Shown here: positions 1 to 8,819 of the stretch, in pieces
How positions within the stretch are numbered: position 1 is the first letter of the stretch
How the letters are laid out: every line of letters begins with the position of its first letter
Origin: Chloroflexota bacterium
GTDB taxonomy: Bacteria; Chloroflexota; Anaerolineae; Aggregatilineales; Phototrophicaceae
Direction: 5' to 3'
DNA: 38,211 bases
NCBI GenBank assembly: GCA_026706395.1
Contig: JAPOYU010000042.1
Location: forward strand, 1-38,211
The notes under the pieces: generated by a model
Seen by the model: only the letters and a program-made list of their open reading frames with translations
Database searches by the model: none
What the model was told of the DNA's origin: nothing
Translations under genes and position numbers: made by a program

Positions 1-480
1 GAAGGCTTCCATCGGCACGCCGAAGAGATCGCCATCGGCGTTCTTGAAGTAATCAGCGAAGCTGGTGAAGGCGCTCTCATCGTAGCCTTCGTAGGCCAGG
101 TCTGGGTTGTCGGCGGCGAAAGAAGTCAAGTTGACCAGGTAATCCTGCGCCAGGTAGGAGTAGATGATGTCCTGCTCAATGTAAACGAAGTCGTAGATAC
201 CGGTGTTGGCTTCCATGTCATTGATCGCCTTGGAGTACATCTGGTCCCAAGAGGTGGTTTCAAACTCGACATTGATGCCGGTGAGTTCGGTGAATTGCGC
301 CGCCAAAACATCGGCGACATAATTCGAGGGTGGCGTGCTCTCGGATACGCCACGGATGGTTACGCCGGCGTAAGGCGCGGCTGCTTCTGCCCACCAACCG
401 TGCATGTCCGCCGTGACCAAGTTCATGTTGGCCAGCAGCGCGAACACAACTAACATAACTGAGATAAAGAGCCGTCTCAT
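1..480 (-). CDS. Extracellular solute-binding protein of an ABC importer, N-terminal part
   Basis: The reading frame runs from ATG at 480 to the window edge without a stop (160 codons), so the C-terminal part lies outside. The first ~25 residues are a Sec signal peptide ([20 protein letters not shown], then cleavage near VTA-DMH). The mature part reads as a family 1 periplasmic-type binding protein: a first strand with VTIRGV, the segment [16 protein letters not shown], and DFVYIEQD, as in sugar or glycerol-phosphate receptors. It would capture a solute outside the membrane and deliver it to permeases, presumably encoded beyond the left edge. A good ribosome site (GGAGAAG) lies 5-6 bases before the ATG. 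The upstream region carries a promoter-like element with three 11-bp direct repeats (separate entry). Substrate unknown; family call is firm, specificity is not. Confidence 0.85.
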   Translation of the reverse strand, partial: MRRLFISVMLVVFALLANMNLVTADMHGWWAEAAAPYAGVTIRGVSESTPPSNYVADVLAAQFTELTGINVEFETTSWDQMYSKAINDMEANTGIYDFVYIEQDIIYSYLAQDYLVNLTSFAADNPDLAYEGYDESAFTSFADYFKNADGDLFGVPMEAF

Positions 481-518
481 GGTTCTTCTCCATCTTCTTA
501 ACTATCCGTCAAGGGACA

Positions 519-573
519 ATTGTAGCAATTGCCCTTCGGTCAAAGATGACAGAAACCTGACAAAGACCTGACA
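519..573 (-). promoter_or_regulatory. Candidate PhoB/OmpR-type operator overlapping the -35 region of the binding-protein promoter
   Basis: On the minus strand TGTCA occurs three times at exactly 11-bp spacing (573-569, 562-558, 551-547). The last copy reads CTGTCAT, identical to the E. coli Pho-box heptamer. A TACAAT -10 hexamer sits at 524-519, so the -35 position (547-542) falls inside the third repeat, the arrangement known for activator-dependent PhoB-class promoters. The start codon of the solute-binding protein is at 480. That an OmpR-family regulator binds here is inference. Confidence 0.55.
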
Positions 574-574
574 C

Positions 575-2695
575 TCACTTGGATGTTGTGTTTACGGTGA
601 CCGTCCGCGTCAAAGCATGTACGTAATTCAGGATATGTGTCATGGGAAAGGCTTGGCGTTGATGCAGGGTCAACTGGGATGGATAATCGGCAAATAGCTC
701 TTCCACATAGCCAGAGGCAGTGATCATCACCACCGGAATATGCTTCAAATCATCCGCCGTCTTTATCCGCTTCAGTAAATCCATACCTTCGGCCGTCGAA
801 AGGTTAGCATCCAACAGAATGAGATCGGGACGCCGTTCATGAATTAGCTCCCATGCCCGATTCACTGTGTATGCGCGGCTAAGATTACAATGATTTCCAC
901 TTGACTGCAACATACGCTCAACGAGCTGTACGAAGCCGCGATCGTCATCAACAACCAGAATATGATCCGCCTCGGGCAGGTCAGCCAGCAGCCTGGAGAT
1001 ATCAATAGAAGTGACCGGACGCGAAAGCAGATCCATCACTTGCAACTGTTCCTTGACCCACCAGGAGTCGGCAATCGAGCATCGAATCACCGGGATTGAG
1101 CGGTTCATGTTCACCCCGATTGTGGGGCTCGCGCTCGGGACAATGTTTTCAATTATGGCTATCGGATGAAACTGATCAATCATACCATTGAGTTTGCTGG
1201 CGTTAGCGCAGTGGATGAGATGGAATTCCTTGAGATGTTTCTGTAGCAAATCAGTTACCGCGCTACCAGGATCAACGACGATAATGGTATGTTGATGACG
1301 ATTTGGTCCAACACTAGTCGGCATAGCCTCAGTAAAATGTACCGGCAAGGTGAAAGTGAAGGTCGATCCCAAGCCAAGTTCGCTATGCACTTGCAGCGTC
1401 CCACCATGGGATTCGACGAATTTCCTGCTTAATGCCAAACCCAAGCCGGTGCCCTCATAGTTGCGGTTGAACGAGTAATCGACTTGATAGAATTCCTCAA
1501 AGATTCTGTTCAGGTCCGACTCGGAAATCCCTTTGCCGGTATCTTCGACGCTAACCAAAATCTCATCGTTATTAAAATGCGCCGACAGTCGAACATACCC
1601 GGCCGTCGTAAAGCGATGGGCGTTGGTCAACAAATTGATAATAACTTGCCTGATGCGCGTGCGGTCCACAGATACAACCGGCAAGTCCGGATCAATGTGA
1701 GTTTCAAACTCCACCGTACCCGCTTTGAATAGCCCTCTGATCAGTTCCGCGCTGTCTTGGATCAATTCGCTAATCGGCGTCGGTTCCATCTGTAGCGAAA
1801 AGCTCGACAAATCAAATCGCGACAGATCCAGAATATCGTCAATCATTTCGAGCAAATGCCGACTATTGCGATAAATCTGATAAGTGTCCCGGCGCAACAT
1901 CGCTGGAAACTCAAAAGTGCCGTATACGTTGGGGGTCAAATGCATAATCTCGGTAAAGCCGAGGATGAGATTGAGCGGCGTGCGCAATTCATGGCTGATG
2001 TTCGCCGCAAACTGTTCTTTTAACCGTCGCGCTTCTTCGGCATGCTTGTTAGCTAGTTCGAGTTCCTTCTGCGTTCGAAGCAACACTTGATTTGTCGTCT
2101 CGAGCGCGTGGTTATTCAATAACAACTCGCCACGGCTCTTGATGGTTTCTTCCAACAGGTCATTCGCCTGCTTTTGCGTAACATCAACCCAATGTAGTGC
2201 GGTGTAAAGCGTATCCATTGTTTTCCATATCAAGATACCCATTGCGATCAAGATCGCAAAGAATTGCCCGCTGTCATAAGAGCGTTGCGTACTTATATCT
2301 AACCAAAACACTATCAGCACCATCGGGAGAACATAGCGCCAACTCTTGCGGAATCGAAGAATGACGATGATAAACATAATCGGAATACCGATGTACATCC
2401 AAATTGCTTCTTCGTTTAATGTGAGGATCACCCAAAATAACGTCACTAAGGAGATAACCAAGATTTCTTTGCCCAGGAATCCGCTTTTGTTCTGATTAGA
2501 ATACACATAAAAGCAAAGCAACATTTCACCAAGCAAAATTAGAAATGTCCCCGTATTGAATGTATTGTCAATAACGGTCATCCAACATCCAATGGCACAG
2601 GCGACGCCTACCAACAGTGACACATAATGTATCATCCGCACCTGCACGTACTCGATGTTATCGGTCATCATGTACTGAGTTTTGCTCATATGCAT
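575..2695 (-). CDS. Membrane hybrid sensor histidine kinase with a pseudo-receiver and a C-terminal receiver
   Basis: 706 residues. About six membrane helices (residues ~22-158) are followed by a coiled coil (~175-228), a HisKA domain with the phospho-acceptor in ISHELRTP (H235), and a complete HATPase domain (N box NLLTNAHRF with N358, G1 box EDTGKGIS, G2 box GTGLGLALS). Two receiver-like domains follow. In the first (~469-570) the phospho-acceptor position appears to be Glu516 (AIIEN), so it is probably not phosphorylated. The second (~578-700) keeps the acidic pair (VVDDD), Asp629 (LILLDAN) and Thr659, but the usual Lys-Pro is replaced (RQAFPM). It starts 3 bases after the stop of the upstream regulator gene, so the two are surely co-transcribed. 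ATG at 2689 is an alternative start. The signal sensed is unknown. Confidence 0.9.
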   Translation of the reverse strand: MHMSKTQYMMTDNIEYVQVRMIHYVSLLVGVACAIGCWMTVIDNTFNTGTFLILLGEMLLCFYVYSNQNKSGFLGKEILVISLVTLFWVILTLNEEAIWMYIGIPIMFIIVILRFRKSWRYVLPMVLIVFWLDISTQRSYDSGQFFAILIAMGILIWKTMDTLYTALHWVDVTQKQANDLLEETIKSRGELLLNNHALETTNQVLLRTQKELELANKHAEEARRLKEQFAANISHELRTPLNLILGFTEIMHLTPNVYGTFEFPAMLRRDTYQIYRNSRHLLEMIDDILDLSRFDLSSFSLQMEPTPISELIQDSAELIRGLFKAGTVEFETHIDPDLPVVSVDRTRIRQVIINLLTNAHRFTTAGYVRLSAHFNNDEILVSVEDTGKGISESDLNRIFEEFYQVDYSFNRNYEGTGLGLALSRKFVESHGGTLQVHSELGLGSTFTFTLPVHFTEAMPTSVGPNRHQHTIIVVDPGSAVTDLLQKHLKEFHLIHCANASKLNGMIDQFHPIAIIENIVPSASPTIGVNMNRSIPVIRCSIADSWWVKEQLQVMDLLSRPVTSIDISRLLADLPEADHILVVDDDRGFVQLVERMLQSSGNHCNLSRAYTVNRAWELIHERRPDLILLDANLSTAEGMDLLKRIKTADDLKHIPVVMITASGYVEELFADYPSQLTLHQRQAFPMTHILNYVHALTRTVTVNTTSK

Positions 2696-2698
2696 GAT

Positions 2699-3862
2699 TC
2701 ACACCAATGCTGTTTTTCTTAATACTTCTACAAGTTGATGTTTCTGTAGTGGTTTGGAAAGTACATGCTTGGCGCCTAAGGACATGGCAAGCTCGATATC
2801 CTTAAACACCGAACAGATTACAATCGGAATATCGCGCAAGAGAGGATCTACGCGAATACGCTGCAGCACTTCCCAACCATCCACTTCAGGGATCATTATA
2901 TCAAGCAGCACGAGTTCAGGGCGGGTCTCCTTGATTAAGCGCATGCCTTCTTTACCATTTTGCGCAAAATATACCCGCACCGGATAAGGTGTCAGGTAGC
3001 GATTCACCAATTCATACATTCCTTGGTTATCATCAATGACGAGAATATGCGGCATGCCCGCCTGGAAGGTCAACTGTACCACCGACATGCCTCTGTCTTG
3101 GGATAGCGCCAACTGCCAACGCAAGCGTCTGATCAGCCGTTTGGTTATGTCATGTAGCTGAAATGTAGCGTTGGAACCGGCCGCTACGTATTTGAGCGTC
3201 AGCGACACAAGCTCATTTGTCTTCGTCAAATAGATTGAAATCGTCTGGTAGGAACATTGTTGCATTACACTGCTCAAAACATTGACGATAACCTGCCGTG
3301 CGATAAGCTTGTCGGTTGTCATGACAATGTCTGACGGCTCTACATGAGTTTCGATATCCACATCTCTATTTCGACCGAGGATAGCAACCGCCTCTTCCGC
3401 CTTAAAAAGTATCTCGCTCAAGTTGACACTTGCCAGCACTACAGTGATGTCATCCAATTCGTTGTTTAAGGAGTTCAGCTTTGTGTCAGATGGCTCGGTT
3501 TGCTGCAGCTTATGCCACAGCATGGCCGCGATACTCCGTTCTCCCCTTCGCAGATAACGGTACACTTGTCTTTCTGACACGCCCAATTCGTAAGCGGTTT
3601 CTTGGATAGTCAAACCCTCAACATAATGCAGATTTACGACATTGTATAATCTCGCATTAGGGGAATTGAAAGTTGCGCCGGGGCCCGGACTTAGCGCCTC
3701 GATGGCTTCAATCACCGATTGCCGCAGGCTTTCAGCAGTGAGTTCGGAATTCGTGAGCACCAGAAGATGTGACTGCAAATAAGCAAAATCATACAGATGC
3801 TCGACGATCTGTTTGATTTGCTCCTTAAATTCTTCTGTTGGAAGGGGAGATTCAGTTGCCAT
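2699..3862 (-). CDS. Response regulator with sigma-region-4-like HTH, degenerate HATPase domain and C-terminal receiver
   Basis: 387 residues in an unusual order. Residues ~70-112 form a sigma70 region 4/LuxR-like helix-turn-helix (VEGLTIQETAYELGVSERQV). Residues ~150-267 align by eye with a histidine-kinase ATPase domain (DKLIARQVIVNVLSSV matches the N-box segment of the partner kinase), but the glycine-rich G boxes are gone, so ATP binding is doubtful. Residues ~271-385 are a complete receiver: acidic pair D277/D278, phospho-acceptor D321 (LVLLDIMIP), S351 and K370 (SKP). It is the first gene of the operon with the hybrid kinase, whose start is 3 bases beyond its stop. The likely role is DNA-binding output of that kinase. 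A putative ribosome site (GAAGAG) precedes the ATG. Confidence 0.85.
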   Translation of the reverse strand: MATESPLPTEEFKEQIKQIVEHLYDFAYLQSHLLVLTNSELTAESLRQSVIEAIEALSPGPGATFNSPNARLYNVVNLHYVEGLTIQETAYELGVSERQVYRYLRRGERSIAAMLWHKLQQTEPSDTKLNSLNNELDDITVVLASVNLSEILFKAEEAVAILGRNRDVDIETHVEPSDIVMTTDKLIARQVIVNVLSSVMQQCSYQTISIYLTKTNELVSLTLKYVAAGSNATFQLHDITKRLIRRLRWQLALSQDRGMSVVQLTFQAGMPHILVIDDNQGMYELVNRYLTPYPVRVYFAQNGKEGMRLIKETRPELVLLDIMIPEVDGWEVLQRIRVDPLLRDIPIVICSVFKDIELAMSLGAKHVLSKPLQKHQLVEVLRKTALV

Positions 3863-3881
3863 CTACGCTCTTCTTCGGTAG

Positions 3882-3910
3882 CTTGTACCTAGAGTAGCGC
3901 ACAAGTCCAA
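3882..3910 (-). promoter_or_regulatory. Possible sigma70-type promoter of the regulator-kinase operon
   Basis: On the minus strand TTGGAC (3910-3905) and TACAAG (3887-3882) are separated by 17 bases and lie about 20-48 bases before the ATG at 3862. The hexamers are only partial matches, so this is a weak call. The rest of 3911-4041 shows nothing else recognisable. Confidence 0.3.
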
Positions 3911-4041
3911 ATAGTTTGCAATGCTTTTGGAGAAAGAATGGCAAGCGGCCCAGTATGATCTAAGCACTGCGGTCGTCGCAGAGCAAAGTTCAAAGTGCGG
4001 GCAGGGTCCCCCAATTATGAGGATGAATTGGCAGGACCAAG

Positions 4042-5385
4042 TCAACCACTCGCCCGCGTGATCGCATCGCCCATCGTATTGATGATGATATCGATTTCGT
4101 CGGCGGTAATGCAGAGCGGAGGCGCAAAGGCGATCGCCGGACCAATCGGGCGGGCCCGCAAGCCCATCTCCAGGGCCGCGGCGCTGATCTTCTCCGCCGT
4201 ATTCGTATCACCCTCGCGGCTCTCCTTGTTCAGAACCACATCAATCCCCGCCATCAAGCCCAGTCCGCGAGCGTTGTCGATATTCGGAAACTCATCAACC
4301 AGCGCACCCAAGCCCACCAGCAGCCGCTCACCCATGACCCGGCTGTTCTCCAGCAAGCCATCGCGCTCGATGATGTCGATATTGGCGATGCCGACGGCGC
4401 AAGCCGCCGCATGACCGGAATAAGTGTAGCCGTGCATCCAACTCTGGTCATCCGGCGCGCCATTGATCACATCGCGGATCTCATCGGTCACCTGAATGCC
4501 GCCGAGGGGCATATACCCGCTCGTCACACCTTTGGCGAATTGCATGATATCAGGATTGATGCCGAAGGCGTCGCAGCCGAACCAGTTGCCCGTGCGCCCG
4601 AACCCGCAGATCACCTCATCGGCGATGAACAAAACCTCATACTTCTTGCAGATTGCCTGTACTAAATCAAAGTAGCCGTCGTCGGCGATCATTACGCCGC
4701 CCGCGCCCTGAATAGGCTCGGAGATGAAGGCCGCTACCGTGTCGGGTCCTTCGCGCAGGATCGCCTCTTCCAATTCCCGCGCCGCAGCCTGCGCTGCAGT
4801 TTCACCGTCGCGAAGCTCGCCTTCATAGCGATACGGGTTCGGATTTTGCACATGAATGAAACCGTCCAAAACGCCGCCAAACATGGTGTGAAACTTGCTC
4901 ATGCCCGTCGCGCTTGTAGCCGCCAGCGTCATTCCGTGATAACCGACCAGGCGTGAAATAATCTTGGTCTTCTTCACCTTGCCCAGCTGATACCAATAGA
5001 AACGCGCCGTCTTGAATGAGGTATCGCTGGATTCGGAACCGCCGGAGGTGAAATTGGTAAAATTCATATTTGGGCGGAAGAAGCCGGCCATCTTGTCCGC
5101 CAATTGCGCCGAGGGCGGATTCGTCATGCCGGCGAAGCCCGAGCTGTAGGCGATATCCAACATCTGCTCATAGGCGACCTGCGCCAACTCGCGGTTGCCA
5201 TAGCCGATGTTCACATTCCACAGGCTGGCCATCGAATCAAGAATCTTGCGGCCATCGGTCGTATACAGCCAGACGCCATCGCCCTTCTCCACCATGACGG
5301 CGTTCTCAGTCCGCGAGGGATGGTACATCGGATGCAATTGCCGCCTGTCCTGCTCGATCAACAGCGCATAGTTCTCTTCGCTCAT
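4042..5385 (-). CDS. Class III (fold type I) PLP-dependent aminotransferase
   Basis: 447 residues, the normal length for omega-amino acid:pyruvate/alanine-glyoxylate-type aminotransferases (subgroup II). Visible landmarks are the cofactor phosphate loop SGGSES (114-119), the aromatic ring-stacking motif YHGMT (149-153), the Asp that binds the pyridine nitrogen in FIADEVICGFGRTG (D256), and the Schiff-base lysine in FAKGVTSGY (K285). It would move an amino group from an amine or omega-amino acid to pyruvate or another oxo-acid in the cytoplasm. The exact donor (beta-alanine, GABA, a diamine) cannot be read from sequence. It stands alone: 179 bp from the regulator gene upstream of it on the map and 81 bp from the glycosyltransferase pair. 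Confidence 0.92.
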   Translation of the reverse strand: MSEENYALLIEQDRRQLHPMYHPSRTENAVMVEKGDGVWLYTTDGRKILDSMASLWNVNIGYGNRELAQVAYEQMLDIAYSSGFAGMTNPPSAQLADKMAGFFRPNMNFTNFTSGGSESSDTSFKTARFYWYQLGKVKKTKIISRLVGYHGMTLAATSATGMSKFHTMFGGVLDGFIHVQNPNPYRYEGELRDGETAAQAAARELEEAILREGPDTVAAFISEPIQGAGGVMIADDGYFDLVQAICKKYEVLFIADEVICGFGRTGNWFGCDAFGINPDIMQFAKGVTSGYMPLGGIQVTDEIRDVINGAPDDQSWMHGYTYSGHAAACAVGIANIDIIERDGLLENSRVMGERLLVGLGALVDEFPNIDNARGLGLMAGIDVVLNKESREGDTNTAEKISAAALEMGLRARPIGPAIAFAPPLCITADEIDIIINTMGDAITRASG

Positions 5386-5466
5386 CTTTGTCCACTCTTT
5401 TCCAACTTGATCGTGGGCGAATCATAGCTGATTCTGCCTGCTTTTTCGATATCGCGCCTGCGCCTG

Positions 5467-6510
5467 TCACCTGCCTTTAATGACGTCCTTCAGCCAACGA
5501 GGCAGCAGGTCCGCGATGATGCCCAATACACGAATCCGCGCCCTTTTGATCCAAAGCGAAGGCATATCCGCCGCCATCACCAATGAACGCCCAACTCGGT
5601 AAATCGGCGAATTAAGCAGGGCCTCGATATCGTCGCGTCCCCGAGTTTCATAGCCGGAACCCGGCGCGGAGATGTCCCGCCACATCTCATCGACTTGTGG
5701 CGGGTGCGCGCCGCGATAACGGTACAAGCAGCCCGGATACTCGTAGACATTGTGCGGGTGATAAGGACGCCGCAGCGAGAGATAGGCCTCCTCCATCCAG
5801 GTCAAAGCGCCTTGCCGTTTCGCCCATTCCGCTTTGCTGTAATAGGCGCACTTCTCCCGCACTTGCTTCGGCAGCAGCAGGGAATAGTGGTACAGTCTGA
5901 TGCCCCGCGCGGCCAGGTCAGCGCCGCGAATCCAATTGAGTCCGCGCAGGTCTTGTCCCTTTTCATCCACCACCGTCGGCGGCCGATGGCTGACGTAGCG
6001 GTAGCCCTCCCCCCACTTGAACAGCCGGTGGAATTGCCCGTCGCCGCGCCGCAAATACCAACTGTCAACGATATAGTCCGGCGCTCCCCAAAATGTGAGC
6101 GTATTGAAGGAAACAGTCGAAATACTTGGATCGGACTTCAGCATCCCGCAGACAGCTTCGATGTCAGCCGGCTGATAGAACTCGTCCACATCGACCTGCC
6201 ACAGATAGTCGCCGGTCGCGCGCTCGGCGTATGCACCCGACATCTCGTCCTTTTCGCTCCAGAAGCCCTCACGCCTTACGATTGTCAGCTTGTTCGCCGG
6301 ATCCTCTTGTTCTTTGAAGATGCGCAAAGTGTCCAGTGTGCCATCCAGCGAGTGGCCATCGGGCGTCGCGACAGCCTTCGCGCCCGGCGCCGCGCCTTCC
6401 ACCACGATGATCTCATGCGCGTAGGGATACAGCGCCCGTAAGGTGTAGCGCAAAAACGGCTCGCCATTTAGGACGATGATGCCGAAACTGATACGTGGGA
6501 GTTCGCTCAC
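5467..6510 (-). CDS. Family 2 glycosyltransferase (GT-A fold)
   Basis: 347 residues. The N-terminus (ISFGIIVLNGEPFLRYTLRA) is the typical first strand of family 2 nucleotide-sugar transferases, and WQVDVDEFY (D107 and D109) is the DxD-type metal and nucleotide-sugar site. The start is GTG at 6510 and overlaps the stop of the upstream GT4 gene by four bases (GTGA), which indicates translational coupling. It would transfer a sugar in the cytoplasm during synthesis of a surface glycan or glycolipid. Donor and acceptor are unknown. No polymerase or flippase gene is nearby. Confidence 0.85.
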   Translation of the reverse strand: MSELPRISFGIIVLNGEPFLRYTLRALYPYAHEIIVVEGAAPGAKAVATPDGHSLDGTLDTLRIFKEQEDPANKLTIVRREGFWSEKDEMSGAYAERATGDYLWQVDVDEFYQPADIEAVCGMLKSDPSISTVSFNTLTFWGAPDYIVDSWYLRRGDGQFHRLFKWGEGYRYVSHRPPTVVDEKGQDLRGLNWIRGADLAARGIRLYHYSLLLPKQVREKCAYYSKAEWAKRQGALTWMEEAYLSLRRPYHPHNVYEYPGCLYRYRGAHPPQVDEMWRDISAPGSGYETRGRDDIEALLNSPIYRVGRSLVMAADMPSLWIKRARIRVLGIIADLLPRWLKDVIKGR

Positions 6511-7748
6511 GTTGATTGCCCGAGAAGCGACTGATAAAGTCCGATATACTGCTGCGCCACCTGTTCGGCGCCGTAACGCTCGATGATGTCGCTATGCAGC
6601 TTCTCGCGCGACCAGGATTGCGCCAGCGCCCACTCGATGCCGCGCAACAGATCGGCGCTGTCTCGCAGCCGCGCCACATACCCATTCTGCTCATGCCTGA
6701 CGATGTCGACCGCGCCGGAGCCGTCAAATGTGACGCATGGCGTACCACTCGCGAGCGCCTCTATCAAAGTATTGCCGAAGGCCTCTTGCAACGTTGGCAG
6801 AACATAAACATCGCAAGCGCCATAGAGCAGGCTCAAGCTCAGCTCGTCCTGCAGCTTGCCAACTTGATGGACAGACAGCGGCAGTTCAAGTTCGACCGGA
6901 TTCTCTCCGCCAAATATGACAAGTTCCCTGTCCTCGCCAGCTTCCAGTCCGCTTAGCGCCTCGTGCAAATAGGCGAAGCCCTTGCGCCGGTCGCTTGTGC
7001 CGCCGATAGCGCCAAAAAGTATCAGCTTCTTGTCGGGCGGCAAATTGAAGGCCTGCCGAGCGAGGGTCTTGTCCAGCGTTTTGAAGACCTTTGCATCGAC
7101 TGAATTGCCGATGACTTCGATCTGACGGTCTTTCATCACGGTGCTGCTGTTCGCGCATTCCGCCAGCCATTGGCTCAGGCACACAACCGTAAGAGGCACA
7201 TCGGACCAAGCCGCCAGCTTCTCTCGATACACCCGCGCGCTAATGTCGTTGAGCCGAGGGGACAGCAATTGGCAGCAATTGCCCGCGCCGGTGCGATAAT
7301 TGCTTGACTCGCCGGCATAATGGCAGCCACCGGTAAAGGCCCACATATCCTGCAGCGTCCAGACGATCGGCGCCGCGATCTTCGCCACTTCCGCGATCGG
7401 CAGGGTGTTGTCGCCCACCCACTGCAAATGCACAATGTCCGCCTCAATCGAGTTGATGGCCTTTGCAATTGGGTAGCTGAATAGATTGAGACTCCAGTGC
7501 CCGCTTTCGGGATGACGAGGATTGGCCGCCAGCAGCCGATGATGGCGATACTGCGCCAGCCGGCGCCGCGCCCGTTCCCAACGAGATAGATGAGCAGATA
7601 GACGACGCACATAGGGATCGGCCGTCACCTTGCGCAGCACCAGCATTTCGCTCTCAATGCCGCTCTTTCGCAAGGCTTGATGCAAGCGATACGCGCCGAT
7701 GGCCGCCCCGCCCGCGCGGTCGCTTGTCGCTACCTGGAGTATTTTCAT
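6507..7748 (-). CDS. Family 4 glycosyltransferase (GT-B fold)
   Basis: 413 residues. It begins MKILQVATSDRAGGAAIGAY, the glycine-rich acceptor-side Rossmann loop of GT4 enzymes. The C-terminal half has the donor-side pattern: LILFGAIGGTSDRRKGF, then VYVLPTLQEAFGNTLIEALA with the retaining-GT E-x7-E motif (EAFGNTLIE), then a conserved GTPCV strand. It acts as a retaining sugar transferase using an NDP-sugar. It is first in a two-gene unit with the GT2 gene, which starts inside its stop codon. A role in exopolysaccharide or cell-surface glycan synthesis is inferred from the pair only. Confidence 0.88.
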   Translation of the reverse strand: MKILQVATSDRAGGAAIGAYRLHQALRKSGIESEMLVLRKVTADPYVRRLSAHLSRWERARRRLAQYRHHRLLAANPRHPESGHWSLNLFSYPIAKAINSIEADIVHLQWVGDNTLPIAEVAKIAAPIVWTLQDMWAFTGGCHYAGESSNYRTGAGNCCQLLSPRLNDISARVYREKLAAWSDVPLTVVCLSQWLAECANSSTVMKDRQIEVIGNSVDAKVFKTLDKTLARQAFNLPPDKKLILFGAIGGTSDRRKGFAYLHEALSGLEAGEDRELVIFGGENPVELELPLSVHQVGKLQDELSLSLLYGACDVYVLPTLQEAFGNTLIEALASGTPCVTFDGSGAVDIVRHEQNGYVARLRDSADLLRGIEWALAQSWSREKLHSDIIERYGAEQVAQQYIGLYQSLLGQST

Positions 7749-7878
7749 AATGGTCGTGAAATGCCCCGATCTCTAGCGATTATACACTTTAGAAAGTCAA
7801 TACATCGGCAGGCAGGGGTGAATGAGCCTGTTATCGCAGTTGCCAGGGCGTATACTTGTCGGCAGCGAGGTTCATGCG

Positions 7879-8808
7879 ATGATTGATACTGAGCAGCAAA
7901 GCAAAGTCCGCGCCTGGTACAAAGCCCTGCGACCGCGCGTCTTCACCGCCACCTACGCGCCTATGGGCCTCGCTGGCATTATCGCGATTGACGACGGCGT
8001 CTTTGACGCGGCTGTTTTTCTGTTAGCCCTCATCGGCGCGCTTCTGCTCCAAAGCGCCGCCAACCTCATCAACGAATACGCCGATTACCGGCGCGGCGCA
8101 GACCGCCTCAAAGAGGCCGGCCAAGGCATGACGATCAAACAGAAAATCCTTAGCCCGCGCAGTGTGCTCTACGGCGCCCTCTTCACCACAGTATCAGGCT
8201 GTCTCATCGGCTTGTACCTGCTCTCCCAGAGCGGGCCATTGCTCTGGCTCATCGGCATCGGCGGCGTATTTGTGGCGATAAGCTACACCGCCGGTCCATT
8301 CCCTCTCGCTTACAATGGGCTGGGCGAAATCGCCGTCGCCATCTTCATGGGCCCGGCCATCATCGTCGGCGCCTACTACGTCATGGCGCCAGATGTCGGC
8401 GGGGGGCGCATCCTCGAACTCTGCCTGATTTCATTGCCCATCGCTTTCATGGTCGCCGCCATCCTGCACGCCAACAATATCCGCGACATGGAGGCCGACC
8501 GCGCCGTGAACAAACGCACGCTGGCGGTGATCTTCGGCATTCGCTTCGCCCGCGCCGAGTTCAGGTTCCTCGTCATCGGCTCCTACATCGCCCAGCTAAT
8601 CGTCATCGCCCTCGGCGCCTTGCCCGCCGCCTCGTTGCTCACACTGATCACCCTGCCCGAAGCACTGCGTCTCATTCACATCTTCAACACCAGCCGAGCC
8701 GTGCCGCTGATGCACCAGGCGCAAGGCCGCACAGCCAAGTTGCACGGTCAGTTCGGCTTGATGCTCGTCGTCGGCTGGACACTATCGATGCTGTTGCCGT
8801 CGCTCTGA
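7879..8808 (+). CDS. menA: 1,4-dihydroxy-2-naphthoate polyprenyltransferase (UbiA family)
   Basis: 309 residues from ATG 7879, preceded by GCGAGG with good spacing. An in-frame ATG at 7822 would add 19 residues with no homology feel, so I prefer 7879. The protein is almost entirely hydrophobic with about eight to nine membrane helices. The first Asp-rich prenyl-diphosphate site is NLINEYADYRRGAD (N62-D75) and the second is NNIRDMEADRAVNKRT, both in the MenA pattern rather than that of UbiA. It attaches the polyprenyl tail in menaquinone synthesis at the membrane. It is divergent from the glycosyltransferase pair (130-bp shared upstream region) and convergent with dppA, 11 bp apart. Another quinone-type acceptor is possible but less likely. 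Confidence 0.85.
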   Translation: MIDTEQQSKVRAWYKALRPRVFTATYAPMGLAGIIAIDDGVFDAAVFLLALIGALLLQSAANLINEYADYRRGADRLKEAGQGMTIKQKILSPRSVLYGALFTTVSGCLIGLYLLSQSGPLLWLIGIGGVFVAISYTAGPFPLAYNGLGEIAVAIFMGPAIIVGAYYVMAPDVGGGRILELCLISLPIAFMVAAILHANNIRDMEADRAVNKRTLAVIFGIRFARAEFRFLVIGSYIAQLIVIALGALPAASLLTLITLPEALRLIHIFNTSRAVPLMHQAQGRTAKLHGQFGLMLVVGWTLSMLLPSL

Positions 8809-8819
8809 AGGTCGCGCGC

